Assembly (NCBI GenBank): GCA_945867185.1 | Contig: CAMBHM010000027.1 | Coordinates: forward strand, 1-11,360 | DNA: 11,360 nucleotides | Reading direction: 5' to 3' | From: Legionella genomosp. 1 | GTDB taxonomy: Bacteria; Pseudomonadota; Gammaproteobacteria; Legionellales; Legionellaceae | Shown: in pieces, positions 1 through 4,748 of the stretch | Position numbering within the stretch: the first letter of the stretch is position 1 | Layout of the letters: each line of letters opens with the position of its first letter | Notes under the pieces: generated by a model | Database searches by the model: none | Told to the model about the DNA's origin: nothing | Seen by the model: only the letters and a program-made list of their open reading frames with translations | Made by a program: the position numbers and the translations under genes

Positions 1-1194
1 ATGGGGAAGGACAGATTTGAACGAGGCAACATGGTACATGTCAATGTTGGCACGATTGGACACGTTGATCATGGTAAAACGACCCTGACAGCAGCGATAA
101 CGACGATTATGGCGAAGTTACATGGTGGTACAGCGAAAGCATACGACCAAATTGACGCGGCCCCTGAAGAACGTGAGCGAGGTATTACGATTTCAACAGC
201 TCACGTAGAGTATGTGTCGAAGAAACGTCACTATGCCCACGTAGATTGCCCAGGACATGCCGATTATGTAAAAAACATGATTACGGGTGCGGCTCAAATG
301 GATGGGGGGATATTGGTTGTCTCTGCAGCAGATGGTCCGATGCCACAGACCAGAGAACATATTTTATTGTCACGCCAAGTGGGTGTTCCGTACATTGTAG
401 TTTATCTAAACAAAGCGGACATGGTTGATGATAAAGAGTTGTTAGAGTTGGTTGAAATGGAAGTACGTGACTTATTAACGATGTACGATTTCCCTGGAGA
501 CGACACTCCTATTATAGTCGGCTCTGCTTTGAAGGCGTTGGCTGGGGAAGAAAGTGAGATTGGTGTTGCGTCTATCGTTAAATTGGTAGACACGCTTGAT
601 TCCTATATACCTGATCCGGTGCGTAATATCGACAAACCATTTTTGTTGCCGATTGAAGACGTGTTTTCAATATCAGGCCGAGGCACGGTAGTGACGGGTC
701 GGATTGAAAGCGGGATAGTGAAGGTTGGGGAAGAAGTAGAGATCATAGGTATTCGAGACACGGTCAAGACAACTTGTACCGGTGTTGAGATGTTCCGGAA
801 GTTGTTAGATGAAGGCCGAGCTGGCGATAACGTAGGTGTTTTATTGCGAGGAACGAAGCGAGATGAAGTAGAACGAGGACAAGTTCTTGCGAAACCAGGT
901 TCTATCAAGCCGCATACGAAGTTCACAGCTGAAGTGTATGTGTTGTCGAAGAATGAAGGGGGGCGACATACGCCATTTTTTAATGGCTACCGTCCTCAGT
1001 TTTATTTTAGAACGACAGACGTGACGGGGACTTGTGATTTACCGGAAGGCGTAGAAATGGTAATGCCAGGCGATAACGTTCAAATGGTCATTAATTTACA
1101 TGCACCGATTGCGATGGATGAAGGGTTACGATTCGCTATTCGGGAAGGTGGCCGTACTGTCGGCGCCGGCGTTGTTGCTAAAATCATTGAATAA
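1..1194 (+). CDS. tuf: Elongation factor Tu (EF-Tu)
   Basis: EF-Tu is the GTPase that delivers aminoacyl-tRNA to the ribosomal A site. The 397-residue product has the full G-domain set: GHVDHGKT at 20-27, effector RGITI at 60-64, DCPGH at 82-86, NKAD at 137-140 and SALKAL near 175. Domains 2 and 3 follow, with intact [33 protein letters not shown] and a C-terminal [17 protein letters not shown]. Length is close to the usual 394-396. The start is the first base of the window, so its ribosome binding site is not visible; ATG at 31 (Met11) is a less likely alternative because it would remove conserved N-terminal residues. The N-terminus ([17 protein letters not shown]) differs from the usual pattern MAKEKFER..PHVNVG by one extra residue and loss of the proline. 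Codon choice is unexpectedly loose (10 of 23 Arg codons are CGA, 7 Ile codons are ATA). Many gammaproteobacteria carry two tuf copies; the position before tRNA-Trp and secE corresponds to tufB. Confidence 0.97.
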   Translation: MGKDRFERGNMVHVNVGTIGHVDHGKTTLTAAITTIMAKLHGGTAKAYDQIDAAPEERERGITISTAHVEYVSKKRHYAHVDCPGHADYVKNMITGAAQMDGGILVVSAADGPMPQTREHILLSRQVGVPYIVVYLNKADMVDDKELLELVEMEVRDLLTMYDFPGDDTPIIVGSALKALAGEESEIGVASIVKLVDTLDSYIPDPVRNIDKPFLLPIEDVFSISGRGTVVTGRIESGIVKVGEEVEIIGIRDTVKTTCTGVEMFRKLLDEGRAGDNVGVLLRGTKRDEVERGQVLAKPGSIKPHTKFTAEVYVLSKNEGGRHTPFFNGYRPQFYFRTTDVTGTCDLPEGVEMVMPGDNVQMVINLHAPIAMDEGLRFAIREGGRTVGAGVVAKIIE

Positions 1195-1203
1195 AAAAAA
1201 CGT

Positions 1204-1233
1204 GGTCAGGCCGATGTTTGCATCCGTTTGACC
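1204..1233 (+). other. Imperfect hairpin between tuf and tRNA-Trp
   Basis: GGTCA at 1204-1208 can pair with TGACC at 1229-1233, and GATG at 1213-1216 with CATC at 1221-1224 around a TTTG loop, leaving an internal loop between the two helices. It follows an A-run after the tuf stop codon and has no T-run after it, so it does not look like an intrinsic terminator. It may mark an RNA-processing or mRNA 3'-end protecting structure between tuf and the tRNA. The pairing is short and could be chance. Confidence 0.3.
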
Positions 1234-1241
1234 GTTGATAT

Positions 1242-1317
1242 AGGCCAGTAGCTCAATTGGCAGAGCGGCGGTCTCCAAAACCGCAGGTTGGGGGTTCGAT
1301 TCCCTCCTGGCCTGCCA
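1242..1317 (+). tRNA. trpT: tRNA-Trp (anticodon CCA)
   Basis: The 76-base gene folds as a standard cloverleaf. The acceptor stem AGGCCAG (1242-1248) pairs perfectly with CTGGCCT (1307-1313). The D stem is GCTC/GAGC (1251-1254 with 1263-1266). The anticodon stem GCGGT/ACCGC (1268-1272 with 1280-1284) closes loop CTCCAAA, giving anticodon CCA at 1275-1277. The T stem (1290-1294 with 1302-1306) has one G-U pair and the loop TTCGATT. The discriminator is G1314, and the CCA end is encoded at 1315-1317. A tRNA-Trp between tuf and secE is common in gammaproteobacteria such as Pseudomonas. The gene is probably co-transcribed with tuf and secE and cut out by RNase P and 3' processing nucleases. Confidence 0.97.
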
Positions 1318-1331
1318 ACTACCTGAATAAT

Positions 1332-1703
1332 ATGACAAATATAATGTATTCCACACCGAAGTTTTACGGTATTATGTCTTGGTTAGGCATGATGCTGGTG
1401 ACTGCAGGGGCGTTTTTTGGAACCTATTATTTTCATTTCACGGCGCCGATACTCGCCTTAATTTGGATTGGTTGGTTGGTGTTGACGTTAACGCTTGGCT
1501 TGTTCACTGAACAGGGGAAACAAGTATTTTCGTTTGCAAAAGAAGCAAAAATAGAGTTACAAAAGGTCGTTTGGCCTACGCGGCAAGAGACTATCCAGAC
1601 CACTTCAATTGTAATGGTTATGGTTACAGTTACTGGATTTGTTCTTTGGGGAATAGATTCAGGTATGTTGTGGGCTATTGGTAAAATAACACATTTGGGC
1701 TGA
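1332..1703 (+). CDS. secE: Preprotein translocase subunit SecE
   Basis: SecE is the small essential subunit that clamps SecY in the SecYEG channel of the inner membrane. From ATG 1332 the product is 123 residues, close to the 127 of E. coli, and has three predicted membrane segments (about 15-34, 38-58 and 92-119), as in the long gammaproteobacterial form. The amphipathic SecE signature lies at about 70-91 and includes [13 protein letters not shown], the conserved region before the last membrane helix. The start is uncertain: ATG 1332, ATG 1344 and ATG 1374 are all in frame and none has a clear Shine-Dalgarno sequence. I chose 1332 because it is the first ATG after the tRNA and gives a normal length. 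An in-frame TTG at 1257 lies inside the tRNA and is rejected. The stop codon is one base before nusG, so the two are probably translationally coupled. Confidence 0.93.
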   Translation: MTNIMYSTPKFYGIMSWLGMMLVTAGAFFGTYYFHFTAPILALIWIGWLVLTLTLGLFTEQGKQVFSFAKEAKIELQKVVWPTRQETIQTTSIVMVMVTVTGFVLWGIDSGMLWAIGKITHLG

Positions 1704-1704
1704 T

Positions 1705-2256
1705 ATGACGGTGGACGATCAAAAATCAAAGCAGTGGTTTGTGGTGCATGCTTATTCGGGCTATGAGAACTTTGTGATGCGTGAAATCAGATCACGTACA
1801 GAACACCACCATCTTGAACATAAAATTGGTGAAGTCGTTGTACCTTCGGAAGAAGTCGTTGAAATGCGTTCGGGTCAAAAACGAAAAAGTACACGGAAAT
1901 TCTTTCCAGGATATGTTCTTGTGAACATGGTCATGGATGATGAAACATGGCATATGGTACGGGCTATTCCACGCGTGCTGGGATTCATTGGTGGAACAAG
2001 TCAAACCCCAACCCCGATTACTGACAAAGAAGCGCTTGCTATTATGCAACGGGTTGAGGACGGGGTAACCAAGCCGAGACCTAAAGTGTTGTTTGAACCT
2101 GGCGAATTGGTCCGTGTGAAAGAGGGTCCATTTGTCGATTTTAACGGTGTTGTGGAAGAAGTGAACTATGAAAAGAGCCGTCTGCGTGTGGCTGTTTTAA
2201 TTTTTGGTCGCTCAACGCCTGTTGAATTAGAATTCAGCCAGGTAGAAAAAGCGTGA
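1705..2256 (+). CDS. nusG: Transcription termination/antitermination factor NusG
   Basis: NusG binds the RNA polymerase clamp, stabilises elongation, and connects polymerase to Rho or to ribosomal protein uS10. The product is 183 residues (E. coli 181). The NGN domain covers about 8-118 and begins with [22 protein letters not shown] follows in its middle. A linker leads to the C-terminal KOW domain from about 133, with [20 protein letters not shown]. All expected parts are present. The ATG lies one base after the secE stop, with no strong ribosome binding site of its own, which suggests coupling to secE translation. The polymerase subunits it acts on are encoded further down the same cluster. 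Confidence 0.97.
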   Translation: MTVDDQKSKQWFVVHAYSGYENFVMREIRSRTEHHHLEHKIGEVVVPSEEVVEMRSGQKRKSTRKFFPGYVLVNMVMDDETWHMVRAIPRVLGFIGGTSQTPTPITDKEALAIMQRVEDGVTKPRPKVLFEPGELVRVKEGPFVDFNGVVEEVNYEKSRLRVAVLIFGRSTPVELEFSQVEKA

Positions 2257-2345
2257 TTGAGAGTTTTTAAACCGGGAAGCTTTGTCTTTGCATCGAGTAG
2301 GTGAGGATGTTCAATCGAGGCGCTATACCCATTTGAGGAGTTGTT
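2257..2345 (+). promoter_or_regulatory. nusG-rplK intergenic leader
   Basis: This 89-base gap precedes the L11-L1 pair. In E. coli the corresponding gap holds the L11 operon promoter and the mRNA site at which L1 represses its own operon. Here I see no convincing -35/-10 pair: TTGAGA at 2257-2262 and TATACC at 2324-2329 are isolated half-matches with wrong spacing. The stretch GGTGAGGATG at 2300-2309 is a possible part of an L1-binding mimic of 23S rRNA, but I could not draw a stable helix around it. The only clear signal is the rplK ribosome binding site at the end. Confidence 0.35.
2335..2340 (+). promoter_or_regulatory. rplK ribosome binding site
   Basis: GAGGAG ends five bases before ATG 2346. 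It is a strong Shine-Dalgarno match and supports that start codon for L11. Confidence 0.85.
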
Positions 2346-2792
2346 ATGGCTAAGAAAGTAGAAGCATATATCAAACTACAGATTCCTGCTGGCAAGGCGA
2401 TGCCCAGCCCCCCTGTTGGACCTGCATTGGGCCAGCGTGGTGTGAATATCATGGAGTTTTGTAAGGCATTCAATGCAGCTACACAACAACTGGAACCAGG
2501 ACTAATAACCCCGGTGACAATTACTGTTTATAGTGATCGTAGTTTTACCTTTGAGACAAGAACACCGCCTGCGTCAGTTCTATTGAAAAAAGCGGCTGGT
2601 ATTCAAAGTGGTAGCGGTACCCCCAATACAAAAAAAGTAGCAACCCTTCAGCGTGCACAAATAGAGCAGATCGCAAAAATTAAAGATCCGGATTTGTCCG
2701 CTGCGAGTTTAGATGCTGCTGTTCGCACGATTGCGGGAAGTGCGCGTAGTATGGGTATTGTGGTTGAAGGGTTAGACGGGAGTGCAGAATAA
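2346..2792 (+). CDS. rplK: 50S ribosomal protein L11 (uL11)
   Basis: L11 binds the GTPase-associated region of 23S rRNA at the base of the factor-binding stalk and takes part in EF-G action and RelA activation. The 148-residue product begins [18 protein letters not shown]. It has the N-terminal proline-rich segment [20 protein letters not shown] (20-39), whose prolines in this family contact 23S rRNA and thiostrepton-type antibiotics. The C-terminal RNA-binding domain has [19 protein letters not shown] and ends with [10 protein letters not shown]. It is about six residues longer than E. coli L11 (142), due to a short DGSAE tail. Met19 replaces the usual Asn in the A-N-P-S-P-P motif. The stop codon shares one base with the rplA start, so translation is probably coupled. 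Confidence 0.97.
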   Translation: MAKKVEAYIKLQIPAGKAMPSPPVGPALGQRGVNIMEFCKAFNAATQQLEPGLITPVTITVYSDRSFTFETRTPPASVLLKKAAGIQSGSGTPNTKKVATLQRAQIEQIAKIKDPDLSAASLDAAVRTIAGSARSMGIVVEGLDGSAE

Positions 2793-3487
2793 TGTCAGCG
2801 TTAACTAAAAAGCAGAAAAAAATCAATGAAAAACTGATCCTGAATCAATTATACAAAGCGACTGATGCCATCGCCTTTCTCAAAACATTTGCAAGCACCA
2901 AATTCAACGAAGGCGTGGATGTCAGTATTAATTTGGGTGTGGATCCTAGAAAATCTGACCAAGTGGTCCGCTCGGCTACGAATTTGCCAAAAGGAACGGG
3001 TAAAACGGTTCGTGTGGCTGTTTTTGCTCAGGGCGATAATGCTACGAAAGCTAAAAATGCCGGCGCTGATTTGGTTGGATTTGAAGATCTCGCGGAGCAA
3101 ATCAAGCAAGGCGAGATGAACTTTGACGTTGTGATAGCAACCCCTGATGCGATGCGTATTGTTGGCCAGTTAGGTCAAATATTAGGGCCTAGAGGATTGA
3201 TGCCGAATCCAAAAGTAGGCACAGTAACGATGAACGTTGAAGCCGCTGTCAAGGATGCCAAGTCAGGCCAGGTTCGATATCGAACAGACAAGAATGGGAT
3301 CATCCATTGCTCAGTCGGAAAAATTGATTTTTCTGCTGAGGACTTGATGGAAAACATGGTCGCTTTGTTGGGTGATTTGAAAAAAGCAAAACCTGCCTCT
3401 TCAAAAGGGATCTACATCAAAAAGATCACATTATCTACTACGATGGGTCCTGGATTGCCTATTGACCCTGCTTCAATATCAGTGTAA
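2792..3487 (+). CDS. rplA: 50S ribosomal protein L1 (uL1)
   Basis: L1 forms the mobile L1 stalk that helps release E-site tRNA, and in many bacteria it represses the rplK-rplA mRNA by binding a copy of its rRNA site. The 231-residue product matches the family length (E. coli 234). The L1 signature is clear at about 127-148: [20 protein letters not shown] followed by PNPKVGTV. The flanking domain-1 segments are N-terminal [23 protein letters not shown] (present as [20 protein letters not shown]) and C-terminal [23 protein letters not shown] 2792 overlaps the rplK stop by one base (TAATG), and GGGAG at 2778-2782 inside rplK serves as a ribosome binding site nine bases upstream. No abnormality is visible. 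Confidence 0.97.
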   Translation: MSALTKKQKKINEKLILNQLYKATDAIAFLKTFASTKFNEGVDVSINLGVDPRKSDQVVRSATNLPKGTGKTVRVAVFAQGDNATKAKNAGADLVGFEDLAEQIKQGEMNFDVVIATPDAMRIVGQLGQILGPRGLMPNPKVGTVTMNVEAAVKDAKSGQVRYRTDKNGIIHCSVGKIDFSAEDLMENMVALLGDLKKAKPASSKGIYIKKITLSTTMGPGLPIDPASISV

Positions 3488-3543
3488 TATATTCAGCCAT
3501 TTTAATGGATCTCTTGTTTGAAAATGAGGTCCGATACGCTTTC

Positions 3544-3568
3544 ACGGCATTGACCTTGGTCATGCCGT
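3544..3568 (+). other. Upstream hairpin in the rplJ leader
   Basis: ACGGCAT at 3544-3550 pairs perfectly with ATGCCGT at 3562-3568. After one bulged T the helix continues with GA/TC (3552-3553 with 3560-3561) around the loop CCTTGG. No T-run follows, so it is probably part of the folded leader and not a terminator. Confidence 0.6.
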
Positions 3569-3573
3569 CGAAG

Positions 3574-3611
3574 ACCGCAGGTGCGAACGCTTAATGTCCT
3601 GCGCAGACGGT
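3574..3611 (+). promoter_or_regulatory. Probable L10-binding kink-turn stem
   Basis: CGCAGG (3576-3581) pairs with CCTGCG (3598-3603). Below it, AC or ACC (from 3574) can pair with the GGT at 3609-3611 across an asymmetric internal loop containing CAGAC. This layout, one short basal helix, a one-sided loop and a longer upper helix, is that of the kink-turn bound by L10 in bacterial rplJ leaders. The apical part contains a short GC(GAAC)GC hairpin at 3583-3590. Binding here would lower translation of rplJ and rplL. Confidence 0.65.
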
Positions 3612-3640
3612 GAATCGTTCTGAAGGTTAAGGCGATTACC
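3609..3640 (+). other. Alternative stem competing with the kink-turn base
   Basis: GGT plus AATCG (3609-3611 and 3613-3617, with G3612 bulged) pairs with CGATTACC (3633-3640), giving eight base pairs. It uses the same GGT as the base of the kink-turn stem, so the two cannot form fully together. The CGATT strand could also pair with a second AATCG at 3651-3655. Confidence 0.45.
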
Positions 3641-3647
3641 ATAACAG

Positions 3648-3666
3648 TCAAATCGTTGTGATTTGA
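3648..3666 (+). other. Hairpin just upstream of the rplJ ribosome binding site
   Basis: TCAAATC (3648-3654) pairs perfectly with GATTTGA (3660-3666) around the loop GTTGT. It ends seven bases before the rplJ Shine-Dalgarno sequence and could help expose or hide it. It is AT-rich and only seven pairs, so it is weak on its own. Confidence 0.45.
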
Positions 3667-3673
3667 ATAACTT

Positions 3674-3678
3674 AGGAG
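3674..3678 (+). promoter_or_regulatory. rplJ ribosome binding site supporting a GTG start
   Basis: AGGAG (within TTAGGAGAT) lies nine bases before GTG 3688. Together with the family N-terminus (M-x-LNL) it fixes GTG as the start codon of L10. Confidence 0.85.
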
Positions 3679-3687
3679 ATCAGTAAC

Positions 3688-4212
3688 GTGAAGCTAAATC
3701 TAGCTGGAAAAAAAGCCGTTGTAGAGGAGGTTTCTGCTGTTGCTTCCAAGGCTATTTCAGCAGTGGTTGCTGATTATCGGGGTTTAACCGTGAATCAGAT
3801 GACGAAGCTGCGTGCTGGTGCACGTCAGTCTGGTGTCTATCTTAGAGTGGTCCGTAACACCTTGACCCGCAGAGCATTTGAGAAAACCCAATTTGCCTGC
3901 TTGAGTGATCTATTGGTAGGGCCTTTGTTTGTGGCGCTGTCGTTGGAGTCACCCGGGGATGCTGCGAGATTATTGAAAGAGTACACCAAGATTTTTGAGA
4001 ACTTAAAAGTCAAAGCGTTGTCTGTTGGCGGTAAAGTGTATGGTGCTGAACAACTCGACGTGGTTGCAAGCTTGCCAACACGTGATGAAGCCATTGCTAA
4101 GCTCATGTTTGTCATGAAAGCCCCTGTTGAGCAGTTTGTTCGTACGCTCGCAGCGCCTCATGCTAAATTGGTCAGAACCCTTGCTGCAGTAAGAGATCAA
4201 AAAGCAGGATAG
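3688..4212 (+). CDS. rplJ: 50S ribosomal protein L10 (uL10)
   Basis: L10 anchors the L7/L12 dimers to 23S rRNA at the base of the factor-binding stalk and, with L7/L12 bound, represses its own mRNA. The 174-residue product starts at GTG (MKLNLAGKKAVVEEVSAVAS), and the RNA-binding N-terminal domain includes ISAVVADYRGLTVNQMTKLR and GVYLRVVRNTLTRRA. The C-terminal helix that holds L7/L12 dimers follows LPTRDEAIAKLMFVMKAPVE. It is nine residues longer than E. coli L10 (165), partly because VRTLAA occurs twice near the end (FVRTLAAPHAKLVRTLAAVRD), a longer tail of the kind I recall in Legionella-like bacteria. A long structured leader precedes it and rplL follows after 73 bases. Confidence 0.97.
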   Translation: MKLNLAGKKAVVEEVSAVASKAISAVVADYRGLTVNQMTKLRAGARQSGVYLRVVRNTLTRRAFEKTQFACLSDLLVGPLFVALSLESPGDAARLLKEYTKIFENLKVKALSVGGKVYGAEQLDVVASLPTRDEAIAKLMFVMKAPVEQFVRTLAAPHAKLVRTLAAVRDQKAG

Positions 4213-4216
4213 GATG

Positions 4217-4235
4217 GCATGCAATATAAGCATGC
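4217..4235 (+). other. Hairpin in the rplJ-rplL gap
   Basis: GCATGC at 4217-4222 pairs with GCATGC at 4230-4235 around the loop AATATAA. The repeat unit is itself palindromic. There is no T-run directly after it. It may slow decay or tune the higher expression of rplL relative to rplJ, which is needed because several L7/L12 copies assemble per L10; this role is inferred. Confidence 0.45.
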
Positions 4236-4285
4236 GATCATTAAATCCTTTTAACATTTATTAAAATATAACTTAGGAGCTAGAA

Positions 4286-4657
4286 ATGGCTGTATCGAAA
4301 AATGACATTCTGGAAACCATCTCTCAAATGTCTGTGATGGATGTGGTTGAATTGATTGAAGCCATGGAAGAAAAATTTCATGTGTCAGCGGCTTCAGCAG
4401 CAGTTGCAGTCGCTGCCCCCGCAGCTGCCGCAGTTGTTGAGGAAAAAACAGAATTCGATGTGATAATGAGCAGTTTTGGCGAGAATAAAGTCAACGTTAT
4501 CAAAGCGATTCGTACTATCACCGGGTTGGGTTTGAAAGAAGCGAAAGACTTGGTAGAAGGGGCACCGTCTACTGTTAAAGAAGGCGTATCAAAAACAGAA
4601 GCTGCTGATATCAAAAAACAACTTGAAGAAGCAGGCGCTTCTGTCGACATTAAGTAG
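4286..4657 (+). CDS. rplL: 50S ribosomal protein L7/L12 (bL12)
   Basis: L7/L12 forms the flexible multi-copy stalk that recruits EF-Tu, EF-G, IF2 and RF3. The 123-residue product has the usual three parts. The N-terminal dimerisation domain (about 1-33) contains [17 protein letters not shown]. An alanine-rich hinge lies at about 34-51 ([15 protein letters not shown]). The factor-binding C-terminal domain begins EEKTEFDVI and contains [15 protein letters not shown] and EGVSKTEA. The ribosome binding site AGGAG at 4275-4279 lies six bases before ATG 4286. The hinge is of ordinary length, and nothing is missing. It is followed by 91 bases with a strong hairpin before rpoB. Confidence 0.98.
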   Translation: MAVSKNDILETISQMSVMDVVELIEAMEEKFHVSAASAAVAVAAPAAAAVVEEKTEFDVIMSSFGENKVNVIKAIRTITGLGLKEAKDLVEGAPSTVKEGVSKTEAADIKKQLEEAGASVDIK

Positions 4658-4681
4658 TTTTTAAAAGTTAGGTTTTAGGTG

Positions 4682-4707
4682 ACCCAGCCCTGTTTTCATG
4701 GCTGGGT
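4682..4707 (+). other. Strong hairpin between rplL and rpoB
   Basis: ACCCAGCC (4682-4689) pairs perfectly with GGCTGGGT (4700-4707) around a ten-base loop. The sequence after it is ATACTTGTTGG, with no T-run, so it is not a standard intrinsic terminator. In E. coli the rplL-rpoB gap holds a partial terminator and an RNase III processing site that lower rpoBC expression relative to the ribosomal genes; this hairpin sits at the same place and probably serves a comparable purpose. Confidence 0.65.
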
Positions 4708-4748
4708 ATACTTGTTGGTAGACATCAATATTTTATAGAGGAACCACC

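Larger units (their letters stand above)
3488..3687 (+). promoter_or_regulatory. rplJ leader (probable L10-L7/L12 autoregulatory RNA)
   Basis: This 200-base untranslated stretch between rplA and rplJ is full of potential structure. In E. coli the equivalent leader binds the L10-(L12)4 complex to shut down rplJL translation. The key segment here is GACCGCAGG at 3573-3581 and CCTGCG..GACGGTG at 3598-3612, which matches the conserved L10-leader stem as I remember it. Other helices lie before it (3544-3568) and after it (3609-3640 and 3648-3666). I found no convincing promoter inside it; TTGTTT at 3514-3519 has no good -10 partner. The regulatory assignment rests on position plus the conserved stem. 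Confidence 0.75.

Noticed and set aside
31..1194. Starting EF-Tu at ATG 31 (Met11).
   Set aside because: This would remove conserved residues FER near the N-terminus that match other EF-Tu proteins, and there is no Shine-Dalgarno sequence before it.
1194..1233. A terminator after tuf formed by the A-run and hairpin.
   Set aside because: The A-run precedes the hairpin on the plus strand and no T-run follows it. Termination here would also cut off the downstream tRNA.
1257..1331. An in-frame TTG upstream of secE that would extend SecE by 25 residues.
   Set aside because: It lies inside the tRNA-Trp gene, and the added residues are a read-through of tRNA bases with no resemblance to SecE.
2257..2329. 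Promoter-like TTGAGA and TATACC hexamers before rplK.
   Set aside because: They are too far apart to form one promoter, and neither has a good partner at proper spacing. A promoter may still exist here but I cannot show it.
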